This document shows positions 1 to 8,159 of a stretch of DNA of 36,362 bases, piece by piece. Each line of letters begins with the position of its first letter. The stretch's first letter is position 1. This DNA comes from a virus. Location: positions 1-36,362 of the IMG/VR virus record IMGVR_UViG_3300045781_000018. One strand, written 5' to 3'. A model generated the notes under the pieces. It was not told where the DNA came from and did no database searches. It was given only the letters and a program-made list of their open reading frames with translations. Both the position numbers and the translations under genes were made by a program.

Positions 1-2
1 GC

Positions 3-917
3 CTCGGCACGGGCGGCACCAGCAAGTCGACGATCACCATGACCACCGCCAACAAGAGCCTGCACGGCCTGCTGTCGGAGGACAACGCCGCCGGAGCCGC
101 TGGGTCGATGCGCGTCATCGAGCTGGATTTCAAGAAATGCTCGAACGCCGGCAAGCCCGAAGCGGACGCCTACTTCCGCGCGTTGAGCCAGAATTATGGC
201 TGGATCGGCGAGGAGTTCGTCAAATACGTGGTCAGGAATTACGCCTCGGTGGCGCTGCGCGTGCAGGAGATGGTGCGCAAGATCGACGCCCACAGCATCA
301 TTACAGGCGGCGAGCGCTTCTATTCCGCGGTATTCGCCTGCAACCTGATCGCCGGCATAATCTGCGCCCAGCTCGGGCTGCTCAGCTTCGACATGAAGGC
401 GATGCGGATATGGCTGCTTGAGGTCCAGCTGCCCAAGATGCGCGGCATCCTGGTCGACGAATACACCACGCCGCTCAACACGCTCGCCAGCTACCTCGAC
501 GAGATCCAGGCCGACGTCTTCATCATCCAGGGCTCGGGCTCGAACCTCTCGCCGACGCGCTATCCCCGCGGCGCGGCGCGCGGGCGCATCGAGAACGAGC
601 ACAAGCTCATGTGGATTTCACGCGACGCCTTCCGCACCCACTGCATCAAGAAGTCGATCTCGTCGCGCGGCTGCATCGCCACGCTGGTCGAGCAGAAGGT
701 CATCGTCAACGCCGCCGCGCGCAAGGTGCTGGGGTCGGACACCGAGAGCCCAGGCGCACAGACCTATTGCTATCTGATCGACATGCGGCACCCGGAGATC
801 GCCGGCAAGGTGATGGACATCATGAAGCCGATCAAGGGCGGCATCCCTGGCCCGAGCCCGGTCCGGCAGCCGCCGAAAGCCGCCAAGCCGGACCTCAAAC
901 TGGTGGAGAACACATGA
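3..917 (+). CDS. C-terminal part of a DUF927-like phage replication ATPase/helicase (5' end outside window)
   Basis: The frame is open to the left edge, so the first ATG (39) is internal and the gene is truncated by the window. The visible part lacks the P-loop and Walker B, which would lie upstream. From memory, its pattern matches the C-terminal half of phage DUF927 proteins. A TITMTTANKSL strand and an MRVIELDF segment are followed by the helical YGWIGEEFVKYVV and GERFYSAVFACNLIAG regions. A small C-terminal domain (about residues 180-250, LMWISRDAFRTHC...ARKVLG) then resembles the winged module that ends these proteins. The tail is Pro/Lys-rich. The likely role is ATP-driven DNA unwinding or primase-helicase activity in phage replication. 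It overlaps the next gene by ATGA. A family search with the whole gene would settle the assignment; other SF3/primase-like ATPases are possible. Confidence 0.55.
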   Translation, partial: LGTGGTSKSTITMTTANKSLHGLLSEDNAAGAAGSMRVIELDFKKCSNAGKPEADAYFRALSQNYGWIGEEFVKYVVRNYASVALRVQEMVRKIDAHSIITGGERFYSAVFACNLIAGIICAQLGLLSFDMKAMRIWLLEVQLPKMRGILVDEYTTPLNTLASYLDEIQADVFIIQGSGSNLSPTRYPRGAARGRIENEHKLMWISRDAFRTHCIKKSISSRGCIATLVEQKVIVNAAARKVLGSDTESPGAQTYCYLIDMRHPEIAGKVMDIMKPIKGGIPGPSPVRQPPKAAKPDLKLVENT

Positions 918-1027
918 CCCCGCCCGACGAAATCTCGCAGCTCCACATGCGTCTCATCTTCGTGGTGTCAGCCCTCCTCGCGGGGCTGTGGATCGGCCGG
1001 CTCGTGACAACGATCTGGCCGATCTGA
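914..1027 (+). CDS. small single-pass membrane protein (37 aa)
   Basis: The start ATG overlaps the stop of the ATPase gene (ATGA), and GGTGGAG lies 5-6 nt upstream, so translational coupling is likely. The product has a short polar N-terminus (MTPPDEISQLHMR) followed by one hydrophobic segment (LIFVVSALLAGLWIGRLVTTIW, residues 13-34) and almost nothing after it. No family is recognised. Its stop codon ends one base before the stop of the convergent minus-strand late operon. It could be a small inner-membrane regulator of infection or an unrecognised lysis accessory; function is unknown. Confidence 0.6.
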   Translation: MTPPDEISQLHMRLIFVVSALLAGLWIGRLVTTIWPI

Positions 1028-2032
1028 TTATTTCGGCTGCGGGCGGGGCGCTGACGGCCCGCCCAGCTTGGCCCGCATATCCGACACGACATTGGCGGTA
1101 GACGTGGGGTTCTGGGTCTGCAGCCCCTGGAGATAGTCGCCATAGGAGCCCGAGCCGCCGCCAGCGCCGACGTTGGCGGTGCCCTGGGCGTGGTGCTCGG
1201 GCGGCTTGCCCTTCGCCTCCGGTTTGCCCTTGGGTGCCGGCATGCCCTTGCCGGGAGCCTGGGCGGGTCCGCTCTGCTGCGCCTGAACCTGCGGCGCGTT
1301 GCCCTCCATGGCCATCTTGTGCGCGCCGATCGAGTTCATCACGTCGATGAGATGCGGCCCCAGGTGGGCGGCGGCCCCGGCGTTCAGCACGGCCTCATGC
1401 GGCGCGAGCACGGCGGGCACCTTGTCGACCGCTCCTGAGCCGTGGCCAGGCACAATGCCGCCGGCCGAATAGTGGATCGGCTGCTTGTTGCGTGGGTCGT
1501 TTGGGTCGTTGGGATCAGCCGGCGGCAACGTGCTGATTGACGGACTGGCGGCGGTGGCTGCGTAAGAGCCGACGCCGGGCGCGGCGAAATTTGTGGCCGG
1601 CTGACCTGTGGCCGGAGCGGCCGGCTGACTGGCCGGGAGGCCCTTGCCTGGAAAGGTGATGAGCTTGGAGCCGGTCGGCCCGTTCGGGCGCGTCTCCACT
1701 GGCGCGTTCGGGTCCGCCTGCGGCTGGCCCATGCCGTCGCCAAAACCCGGAAGCCCCCATTGCGCGGCCTGGTGCTGCTGGATGCGGTTCATCACCGCCG
1801 CCTGAAGCGCCTGCGAGGCCGGAGCCAGGTCGGCGTGCGCGACGTCGGCCTGCGCGCCATAGAGCCCCGACTGCGCTCCATAGAGCCCGGCCTGGGCCTG
1901 CGTCTCGATCGGGAGCGCCGCGGCGCGGGCGTTGGCGAGCCCGGCGTCGGCGTTGGCCGTGGTGGTCCGCGCGTCGGCCTCCTGGCCGAGGATGCGGTAC
2001 TTGTTTTGAAGGGCTGCGTCGAAATCCACCAT
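1028..2032 (-). CDS. virion-associated protein with GGxVPGxGxxDxVPAxLxPxExVLN motif
   Basis: This is the last gene of the minus-strand late operon (334 aa). The N-terminal 110 residues are Ala/Gln-rich and helical (DAALQNKYRILGQEADARTTTANADAG). The middle is Pro/Ala-rich and disordered. Around residues 190-230 lies the motif SAGGIVPGHGSGAVDKVPAVLAP followed by HEAVLNAGAAAHLG. That motif recurs in many phage tail and virion structural proteins and may mark processing or assembly; I cannot assign a precise role. The C-terminus is Gly/Pro/Lys-rich. AGGA sits 6 nt before the ATG. The gene starts 9 nt after the stop of the coiled-coil gene, consistent with co-transcription. Confidence 0.6.
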   Translation of the reverse strand: MVDFDAALQNKYRILGQEADARTTTANADAGLANARAAALPIETQAQAGLYGAQSGLYGAQADVAHADLAPASQALQAAVMNRIQQHQAAQWGLPGFGDGMGQPQADPNAPVETRPNGPTGSKLITFPGKGLPASQPAAPATGQPATNFAAPGVGSYAATAASPSISTLPPADPNDPNDPRNKQPIHYSAGGIVPGHGSGAVDKVPAVLAPHEAVLNAGAAAHLGPHLIDVMNSIGAHKMAMEGNAPQVQAQQSGPAQAPGKGMPAPKGKPEAKGKPPEHHAQGTANVGAGGGSGSYGDYLQGLQTQNPTSTANVVSDMRAKLGGPSAPRPQPK

Positions 2033-2041
2033 GATCTGTCC

Positions 2042-3934
2042 TTATGCGCTCACACTCTGGCTGTAGCTGTCGACGCCGGAGTAGCTGTTGGAGACGGAGT
2101 TCGCAAGGCTGTAGCTCGTGGAGGACGACCAGCTCGCGGAGTTCGAGAAATGGATGGCGTTGAGCGCCGCCGCGCCGAGCTGGGCCGCGACCTGCGCGCC
2201 GCCCTTCTCCGCTTCGATGATGGCGTTCTTGTTGGCGATATAGAGGTCGCCGTTGGCCTTGGCCGCGGTGATCGCCACCTCGGCGATCTTCTCCGAGATG
2301 TTCATCGTCGCCTCCCACTCTTTTGTGAGGACTTCGTTGTAGGAGCTGATCCCCTGGATCTCGGCCTTGTAGACGTCGGCGGCGGCTTGATTGTGCTCGG
2401 CGGCGGCGCGGGCCTCCTCGGCCATGCCGGTGACGGCGGCCTTGTAGCCGTCGAGCTGGGCGGTGTAGGCGCTGACCTGGGCCTTGAAGCCTTCGATGAC
2501 CGCGGTGGCCTCCTGCGCGCCGGCATTGACCGTGGCGGCATAGGCGTCGACCTGGGTCTTGTAGACGTTCTCGACGACGCCCTGGCTCTCCACAGACGCC
2601 TTGTACGCTTCGACCTGGGCCGAGAAGGCGTTGATCTTGGCGACATAGGCCTTGATCTGCTCGGAATAGGCCTCGACGATGATCTTCTGCAGGTTGGCCT
2701 GCGTTTCGATCGCTCCCAGCTCGGCCTTGTAAATGTCGACGAACATCATCTGCACAGAGGCCTGCGCCTTATACTGCTCGACGAGCTGGGTGTTCATCTC
2801 CACTTGGGCTTTTTCCGCCTCGATCTCGGTCTTGTAGATGTCGACCTGGACCTGCGCGCCCTTCATCTTGGTGTCGAAGATTTGCGCCTGAACGGTAAAG
2901 CCCTGGAGGTTGGCCTTATAGGCTTCGACGTTGGCGTTATAGATCTGGATGGCGCTTTCCGCCACGAACTTGGCGCTCTCGAACGCGCGCTGCGCCATGT
3001 TGTTGGTATAGTCCATCAGCTTGCCCTCCAGCGCCGTGGCCTGCTCGCGCGCCTTGGTGAGGTTGTCGAGCTGCAGCTGGGCCTGCTTGACCATGATGTC
3101 GCGCGACAGGCCGGCGGTGGTGTTCTGGGTCTCGGTCTGGATCTTGAGGCGCGCGTCTAGGTAGACGCCTGGGGGAAACGCCATCCCCAAGACCTCCATG
3201 CGCTCCAGATCAGCGAGCGCGTCGGCCTGGGCGCGGTACTCGCGCTCGCGCGCGGCGTCCCACATGGCGGCCTGCACCTGCTGGTCGAGCGACAGGTAGG
3301 TGCCGTCGGTGATCGCCTGGGAGAGGTCGGCCTGCAGCGAGGTCAGCAGCGTCGAGACATAGACGCCATTCTCCTGATAGGGCATGATGTTCGGCGCGAC
3401 GGCGGTGAGCTGCGGCACCGTGACGTCGAGCGTCGGCAGCGTCACGCCATTGAAGGTCACGCTGTTGAGGCTCATCAACTGCGGCGGGACCGGCAGGGTG
3501 ATCGACAGCGTCGGCATGGTGAAATTGAGGTCGATGGCCGGAGCGTCCGGGGCCGCGCCATAGTCCGACACCGGCAGCGCGCCGAACACCAGCGAGGGCG
3601 CGATCCCCTGGAACGGTCCTGGCAGATAGCTCGACACGTTGGGGGCGATGCCGCCGAAGGCTCCAGGCTGCGTCGGCACCGTCCAGGCGACGTCGACCAG
3701 CGCTGGCATGCCGGCGGTGAGCAACGTCGGCGCGGCGGTGACTGTCGGGAAATCCGGGGTGATGAGCGGCGCGCTGCCGGTCGCCGAATACTGCAGCGAC
3801 GTCATGAAGCTGGTGGCCAGCGAGACCATCTGCTGCGTGGTGGCGTAGATCGTCGAGAGATCGCCAGCGCCGAGCACCTGCACGACAGTTGGAGCTGGCG
3901 GCGGTAGCGGGATGAGCTGCTGCGGTTCGGTCAT
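2042..3934 (-). CDS. long heptad-repeat coiled-coil virion protein (630 aa)
   Basis: Residues 1 to about 210 are Pro/Thr/Leu-rich and beta-like. From about 215 to 575 the protein is an almost uninterrupted helical rod, with Tyr or Phe recurring at multiples of seven residues (for example YKAELGAI..., AYSEQIKAY, AFSAQVEAYKA, VYKTQVDAYAATV), which is classic heptad spacing. The end is Ser/Tyr/Asn-rich (SSSTSYSLANSVSNSYSG). This architecture suits a trimeric or dimeric rod in the tail, such as a fibre or needle-like component, or a rod-shaped ejected protein; neither can be chosen from sequence alone. GAGG lies 6 nt before the ATG. No signal peptide or membrane segment is seen. Confidence 0.65.
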   Translation of the reverse strand: MTEPQQLIPLPPPAPTVVQVLGAGDLSTIYATTQQMVSLATSFMTSLQYSATGSAPLITPDFPTVTAAPTLLTAGMPALVDVAWTVPTQPGAFGGIAPNVSSYLPGPFQGIAPSLVFGALPVSDYGAAPDAPAIDLNFTMPTLSITLPVPPQLMSLNSVTFNGVTLPTLDVTVPQLTAVAPNIMPYQENGVYVSTLLTSLQADLSQAITDGTYLSLDQQVQAAMWDAAREREYRAQADALADLERMEVLGMAFPPGVYLDARLKIQTETQNTTAGLSRDIMVKQAQLQLDNLTKAREQATALEGKLMDYTNNMAQRAFESAKFVAESAIQIYNANVEAYKANLQGFTVQAQIFDTKMKGAQVQVDIYKTEIEAEKAQVEMNTQLVEQYKAQASVQMMFVDIYKAELGAIETQANLQKIIVEAYSEQIKAYVAKINAFSAQVEAYKASVESQGVVENVYKTQVDAYAATVNAGAQEATAVIEGFKAQVSAYTAQLDGYKAAVTGMAEEARAAAEHNQAAADVYKAEIQGISSYNEVLTKEWEATMNISEKIAEVAITAAKANGDLYIANKNAIIEAEKGGAQVAAQLGAAALNAIHFSNSASWSSSTSYSLANSVSNSYSGVDSYSQSVSA

Positions 3935-3965
3935 GGCGGTCCTCGTGCGGTGCTATGTTATGCGC

Positions 3966-6371
3966 TTACAATTGCGATGTCGACTGCCCGTAGAGCTTGA
4001 AGCCCCCCGGCGTTGGGAATTTCATGCCCTGGCCATAGTGGATCTTCGCCTCCATCGCGCCGATACGCCAGCCAACCGCCGGGAAATACTGCGGCTGCGC
4101 CTGCGTTGGATCGGTGTTGCCGGGCGGCGGCTTCACCGGCGTCGCGGATTTCGGGAAGCCGTCCATGATCGCGGTCCATTTGGTGCCGATGGCCGGGCCG
4201 TCCGCGCTGGTGAGCTGCACTGTCGACCCGCCGCTTGGGTCCGGCCCGTACCAGACGCCGTTTTTACCGAACCAGATGTAGCCGGTGGCGGTGTCGGTGG
4301 CGACCATCACCACGTCCCCTACGGCCAGCTCGCCGAGGTCGACGCCGGAATAGAGGCCGGTCGGCCCCATGTTTCCGCCAGGGGCCGACCGGCTGCCGGA
4401 GAGCGTCATCCACTGGGTAGCCATCGTGCCATCGAGCGGGCTCTGGCTGCCGTCGCCATAGGGCGTCAGGATCAGCGTGAAGCTGTAGCTCGTCTCCGAA
4501 ATCGCAAGGCCAGGGATAAGATCGACGCGGCCGATGATGACCGGCGAGTGATATCCGTCCTGGATTATGTCCTGAAAGCACTGGGTATAGTTGGAGATCG
4601 CCCCGGTCACGGATGATCCGAACAGATCAGAGATTGGCACCTTCACCGTTGAAAAAGGGTCGTCCAAGGGGGCGAAAAACCCGGAGGTGTATCGGAACGC
4701 CGTGGACGACGCCCCGCTGTCGCCGACGTAATAAATTGCGAAATAGCTGGGGTTCGGGTAGGCGGGCGGGACGCCGCCATCGTACACCTGGAGCGTTTGA
4801 AAATAAGGCGGCGACGCGCCGGGTTCCGGCCAATAAGTCAGCGGAGATATAGACCCGTCAGGCTGCGCGACGCCAGCGCTCGGTGGCCCCACTAACGAGG
4901 CTGTGGTGGGTGACCCTGATCCAAGAAGCGTGATTGTGACCGATCCTACTTGTGGAAACGGCGTGTCCGCGTAAACCGTCCCGCTGGCGGGGACGGCGGC
5001 GGGCGTCCCAGGCGCAGGCGTGAACACTGAGCTGTCGTAGCAAACCTGCCCCCATCCAACGCCGCCAATCGTTGCGGGGCCAAGTGTCGGTTTGGCATAA
5101 GCAGTCCGAGGATCATAACTCGCCATCCTAGACTTGTAGTCAGCCCATCCCGCGGACAGCTCGGATTGGTTGCCGATGGTCGTCATGAAGCTTTGTTCCC
5201 ACATTCCGGGGAAGTAGCCGGAACGCGGCGTCTGCTTCAATGCGCTTGTCGCCGCTGTGCTGACCAGCGCGATAGAGCGGGCCAGCAGGTTCTTCGGACC
5301 TGCTGGGTCGATATAAGGGTCAAGCCCCACCACTCTGGTGTAATCCTGAAACTTCTTCGCCGCCTTGGTAGGATCGCCAGGCAGCATATCCGCCGGCAAG
5401 TAATATCCAGGACATACCCCGATGATGGGCGTGCCCCAACTGTCGAGTAAAGTCGGCCACTCCAGATGAAACGTTGGCGCGGTGGTGGAGGTGTCATTTG
5501 AACTCGCGATAAACACCGTCGAAACGTTGGCTCCGATCTGGGGCAGGTAGTCGACATTCGGTAGAGGCACCTGCATGAGGGTCGGAGCGGCTGGCGTCGG
5601 AACCTGGATGTCGATTCCGGCAGGCACTCTGCCGCGCGGAATGGCGACGATCTCGACCTCCCAATACTGCTTGCCGGCCAAGGGCTGCGTCAAGATTGCG
5701 GACCCGCCGGTGCCTTTGCACCAATAGGCTTCGTCAATGTTGCTGAGCTGGATCAGGCTGCCCGTGCCAGGGGGCTCGGAGTGGAGCAGGATTTTCGGCA
5801 AGGATGTCGTGCCGGACGCCTGATCCGGAGTGGTTAGCGCGTTCGCGCAGACCCACAAGCCGGTCGTCGTGTCTTGCTTTGACGTCAGTCCGCTGTCGGA
5901 AGGCGAGAACACTGGGTCGAAGAACCACGCCGGGCCGTTGCATAGCAGCATATCTGGGTATGTATCGCCGCCGACTGACCCCATTCCAGGCACGGGGAAG
6001 CCAACGAAGGGCACCTTGACGTCGAACACGCCGCCTTGCTGCACAGAGTTTCCGGTTGTTCCGCCAGGGGCGTTTTCCGGCTGCACGGTTAGGCGCAATG
6101 TCTCCATGCCGGAGCTGCACGTCACCTCAATAAACAAGCCTGGCAACTGCCTGGCGACGCGCTGTTGCTGCATGTTCATGATCTGGCGCTGCTGGCGCGA
6201 GGCGAAAACGGTCTGGTTGATCGCTCCCGCGTAGCCTGCGACGATGATCTCGGCGGCGGCGAAGGCGTCATCTGCAGAGTTGTTGCGCCACCAGTCCGGA
6301 GACGCCTGAACGTCGTAGGAGACGGTGGTGGGTAGGTCCAGCGGGCCGCCGATCGGTGGCTTGAACGGCAT
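3966..6371 (-). CDS. large virion protein with SPRY-type beta domain (801 aa)
   Basis: The N-terminal 80 residues include a helical Gln/Arg-rich patch (RQQRQIMNMQQQRVARQ). A SPRY-like signature then appears in two pieces: GKQYWEVEIVA at residues 233-243, and GDVVMVATDTATGYIWFGKNGVW at 685-707. The latter is followed by YFPAVGW (762-768) and FPTPGGFKLYG (785-795), which match the end of phage SPRY domains. The roughly 440 residues between the pieces are Pro/Gly/Ser-rich beta-type sequence. SPRY domains in phages occur in particle surface proteins that contact host glycans or other ligands, so an adhesin or decoration role is inferred. The gene starts 1 nt after the preceding gene's stop. Confidence 0.65.
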   Translation of the reverse strand: MPFKPPIGGPLDLPTTVSYDVQASPDWWRNNSADDAFAAAEIIVAGYAGAINQTVFASRQQRQIMNMQQQRVARQLPGLFIEVTCSSGMETLRLTVQPENAPGGTTGNSVQQGGVFDVKVPFVGFPVPGMGSVGGDTYPDMLLCNGPAWFFDPVFSPSDSGLTSKQDTTTGLWVCANALTTPDQASGTTSLPKILLHSEPPGTGSLIQLSNIDEAYWCKGTGGSAILTQPLAGKQYWEVEIVAIPRGRVPAGIDIQVPTPAAPTLMQVPLPNVDYLPQIGANVSTVFIASSNDTSTTAPTFHLEWPTLLDSWGTPIIGVCPGYYLPADMLPGDPTKAAKKFQDYTRVVGLDPYIDPAGPKNLLARSIALVSTAATSALKQTPRSGYFPGMWEQSFMTTIGNQSELSAGWADYKSRMASYDPRTAYAKPTLGPATIGGVGWGQVCYDSSVFTPAPGTPAAVPASGTVYADTPFPQVGSVTITLLGSGSPTTASLVGPPSAGVAQPDGSISPLTYWPEPGASPPYFQTLQVYDGGVPPAYPNPSYFAIYYVGDSGASSTAFRYTSGFFAPLDDPFSTVKVPISDLFGSSVTGAISNYTQCFQDIIQDGYHSPVIIGRVDLIPGLAISETSYSFTLILTPYGDGSQSPLDGTMATQWMTLSGSRSAPGGNMGPTGLYSGVDLGELAVGDVVMVATDTATGYIWFGKNGVWYGPDPSGGSTVQLTSADGPAIGTKWTAIMDGFPKSATPVKPPPGNTDPTQAQPQYFPAVGWRIGAMEAKIHYGQGMKFPTPGGFKLYGQSTSQL

Positions 6372-6372
6372 C

Positions 6373-7545
6373 TCAGATCCGGCGGTTGGAGATCAGCGGC
6401 AGGAACTGGATGTTGTCGAGGTCGAAATCGGCCGCGGCGGTCACCAGCGCCCAGGAGAAATAGCGCGACCGCAGGCCCTTGCCCATGTCGACGCGCTTCG
6501 AGCGCATGTCGTTAGGCTTGACGGCATAGACGTACTCGACCCCGTCGCCTGTCACGAGCTTGAGGAGCACGTCGCGCGCGTCGTCCTTGATCCGCATGCC
6601 GAGATAGGCGGCTTTGAAGGCGGTGAACTTGCCATCGCCGAGGTCCATCAGCCCGCCTTGCAGCAGCGCCGGGATGTCGCTACCGGCGTCGTCCGCCCCG
6701 TTCAGCTCGAACAGCCCCTCGGAGCTGGCCCCGAGGTATTTGTGGCCAGACTTGACGAAGCTGTTGAAGCTCCAGTTGCGATATTCGGTGACGTAATTGT
6801 TGCGCGTGTTGATCGCCCAGGCGGTGAAGTTGCCGTCCGGGGTGACCCAGCCGGCGGTCAGGCGCACCGTGTCGAGCAGCGGATCGCCGGCATAGATCAT
6901 GTTCAGGATCTCGGCGTCGTCCAGCACGATCTCCTCGTCGACCTCCAGCGCGATGAGGAGCGAGTTGCCCCACAACTCGGACAGGACCAGCGCGTCGGCG
7001 GCCACCGCGGTGGCGTAATAGTTGATCGCCTGGCTGTCCCCCAGATGGATGCCATCGGTGAGCGAGCCGGAAAAGAAATTGAACATGCCGCCATTGAGCG
7101 TCACGGCCTCGTACATCGAGAGCCCGTAGCTGGCCTGCACGGCCGCGGCGTCGTTGAATTTCAGGCCCTGCAGCACGGTCAGCGCCAGCACAGGCGTGAC
7201 CAGCGTGGACAGCGTGACGACGTCGCCATAGATCACTGGATGCGCGGCGTTGATCGCGTCGGCGAAGCCCACGGCGTCGGCCTGGGAGAGCCCGTAAACC
7301 CCGATGCCGTTGATGATGTTGGTGAGCGTCACGGTGTCGGAGAATGAGCAGCCAGGCAGGTAGGCCCAGCTCGCGGACTGCGCGAAGGTGGCGGTCGAGT
7401 TGAGCTGCACCGCGAGGGCGTAGGAGAGCCCGCCGGACAAGTTGGCCTGATCGGCGAGAGAGGGCAGGTAGACGCCGTTGAGCCCGGCGGCGATCGGGGT
7501 CAGCGCGAACGCGCCCTTGACCGTAGTCATCGTGTAATTTGTCAT
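6373..7545 (-). CDS. phage virion/tail protein with conserved C-terminal beta domain (390 aa)
   Basis: The N-terminal ~240 residues are hydrophobic/beta with repeated DAV-type strands (SFSDTVTLTN, LSQADAVGF, KFNDAAAVQAS, SMYEAVTLNGG), suggesting degenerate repeats. The C-terminal ~120 residues (GHKYLGASSEGLFEL to FDLDNIQFLPLISNRRI) resemble a domain that ends many phage tail or baseplate-associated proteins, typically finishing LP(V/L)xxSRR(I/V). A perfect GGAGG lies 5 nt before the ATG. A strong GC hairpin is located between the previous gene and this start. It is a structural protein by context; which particle part it forms is not known. Confidence 0.6.
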   Translation of the reverse strand: MTNYTMTTVKGAFALTPIAAGLNGVYLPSLADQANLSGGLSYALAVQLNSTATFAQSASWAYLPGCSFSDTVTLTNIINGIGVYGLSQADAVGFADAINAAHPVIYGDVVTLSTLVTPVLALTVLQGLKFNDAAAVQASYGLSMYEAVTLNGGMFNFFSGSLTDGIHLGDSQAINYYATAVAADALVLSELWGNSLLIALEVDEEIVLDDAEILNMIYAGDPLLDTVRLTAGWVTPDGNFTAWAINTRNNYVTEYRNWSFNSFVKSGHKYLGASSEGLFELNGADDAGSDIPALLQGGLMDLGDGKFTAFKAAYLGMRIKDDARDVLLKLVTGDGVEYVYAVKPNDMRSKRVDMGKGLRSRYFSWALVTAAADFDLDNIQFLPLISNRRI

Positions 7546-7567
7546 GGCCGCCTCCTAGCCGATAAAT

Positions 7568-7596
7568 GCGCGCGGCGGCGCGTAACCGCCGCGCGC
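7568..7596 (-). terminator. strong intergenic hairpin, possible partial terminator or RNA-processing signal
   Basis: There are perfect 11-bp arms (GCGCGCGGCGG and its complement) with a 7-nt loop in the 64-nt gap between two late genes. On the minus strand the stem is followed by ATTTATC, a weak U-tract. It may attenuate read-through or protect the upstream mRNA; complete termination is unlikely because the downstream genes have no evident promoter. Confidence 0.4.
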
Positions 7597-7609
7597 CCTG
7601 TCGCGTCGC

Positions 7610-8149
7610 TTAGGACGAGGCGGCAGTGAAGGTGTAGGTGAGCAGCAGCTCGTCGGCGGTGACGACGGTCTTCGATGTGCCGAAGCGCGCCGCCGAGAAC
7701 AGCGGGCCGGTGGTGCCGCCGATGGTGGCGTTGGCGATCAGGAACGCGCCATAGATCGTCGCCGAGGCGTTGAAGGTGAAGGCGGCGCGCGAGCCCGAGT
7801 TGGTGATCGACTGGCCAGACGCCGCGGAAGGCGTCCACTGCGGGCGCGTCGAGGCGGTGTAGGCGTTGCTCTCGGTCGCGTTGCCGGCGATGGTTGCGCC
7901 GGTGTCGGTGGCCACAGGCGTATAGTTGCCGGTGAACAGTCCGAGATACCAGGAGACGTTGGGCGTCGAGCCGTTCAGGTAGACATTGAGGAGCGAGTTA
8001 AGCCCTTCGTTGACCACCGTGTTCTCGAACGAGAACTTGTCGATCGTCTCGCCACCGCGGATGATCTCGGCCTCGTAGAAGCCCTTCACCAAAATCTGCG
8101 GCTTGGGCAGCAACAGTCCCATGCCATTGTCTTCAAAACCGTCGCTCAT
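7610..8149 (-). CDS. phage virion protein with NxVxNEGLNxLL motif (179 aa)
   Basis: The protein starts with a short acidic leader, then FYEAEIIRGGETIDKFSFENTVVNEGLNSLLNVYLNG. This signature is shared by a common class of small phage structural proteins of unresolved role that I recognise only by pattern. The remainder is beta-rich (SWYLGLFTGNYTPVATDTGATIAG; AAFTFNASATIYGAFLIAN). GGAG and AGGA elements precede the ATG. It lies between the propeller-like stabilisation protein and the 390-residue tail protein, so it is probably a particle surface or tail-tip component. No enzymatic motif is visible. Confidence 0.6.
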   Translation of the reverse strand: MSDGFEDNGMGLLLPKPQILVKGFYEAEIIRGGETIDKFSFENTVVNEGLNSLLNVYLNGSTPNVSWYLGLFTGNYTPVATDTGATIAGNATESNAYTASTRPQWTPSAASGQSITNSGSRAAFTFNASATIYGAFLIANATIGGTTGPLFSAARFGTSKTVVTADELLLTYTFTAASS

Positions 8150-8159
8150 GTTCCTGCTC

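Noticed and set aside
1041-1064. Hairpin GGGCGGG...CCCGCCC near the end of the late operon as a terminator
   Set aside because: It lies within the coding end of the last gene and lacks a T-tract on either strand.
1760-3160. 466-codon plus-strand frame antisense to the coiled-coil gene
   Set aside because: A monotonous Leu/Val/Gly/Asp-rich mirror of the heptad repeats on the other strand; no ribosome site or domain.
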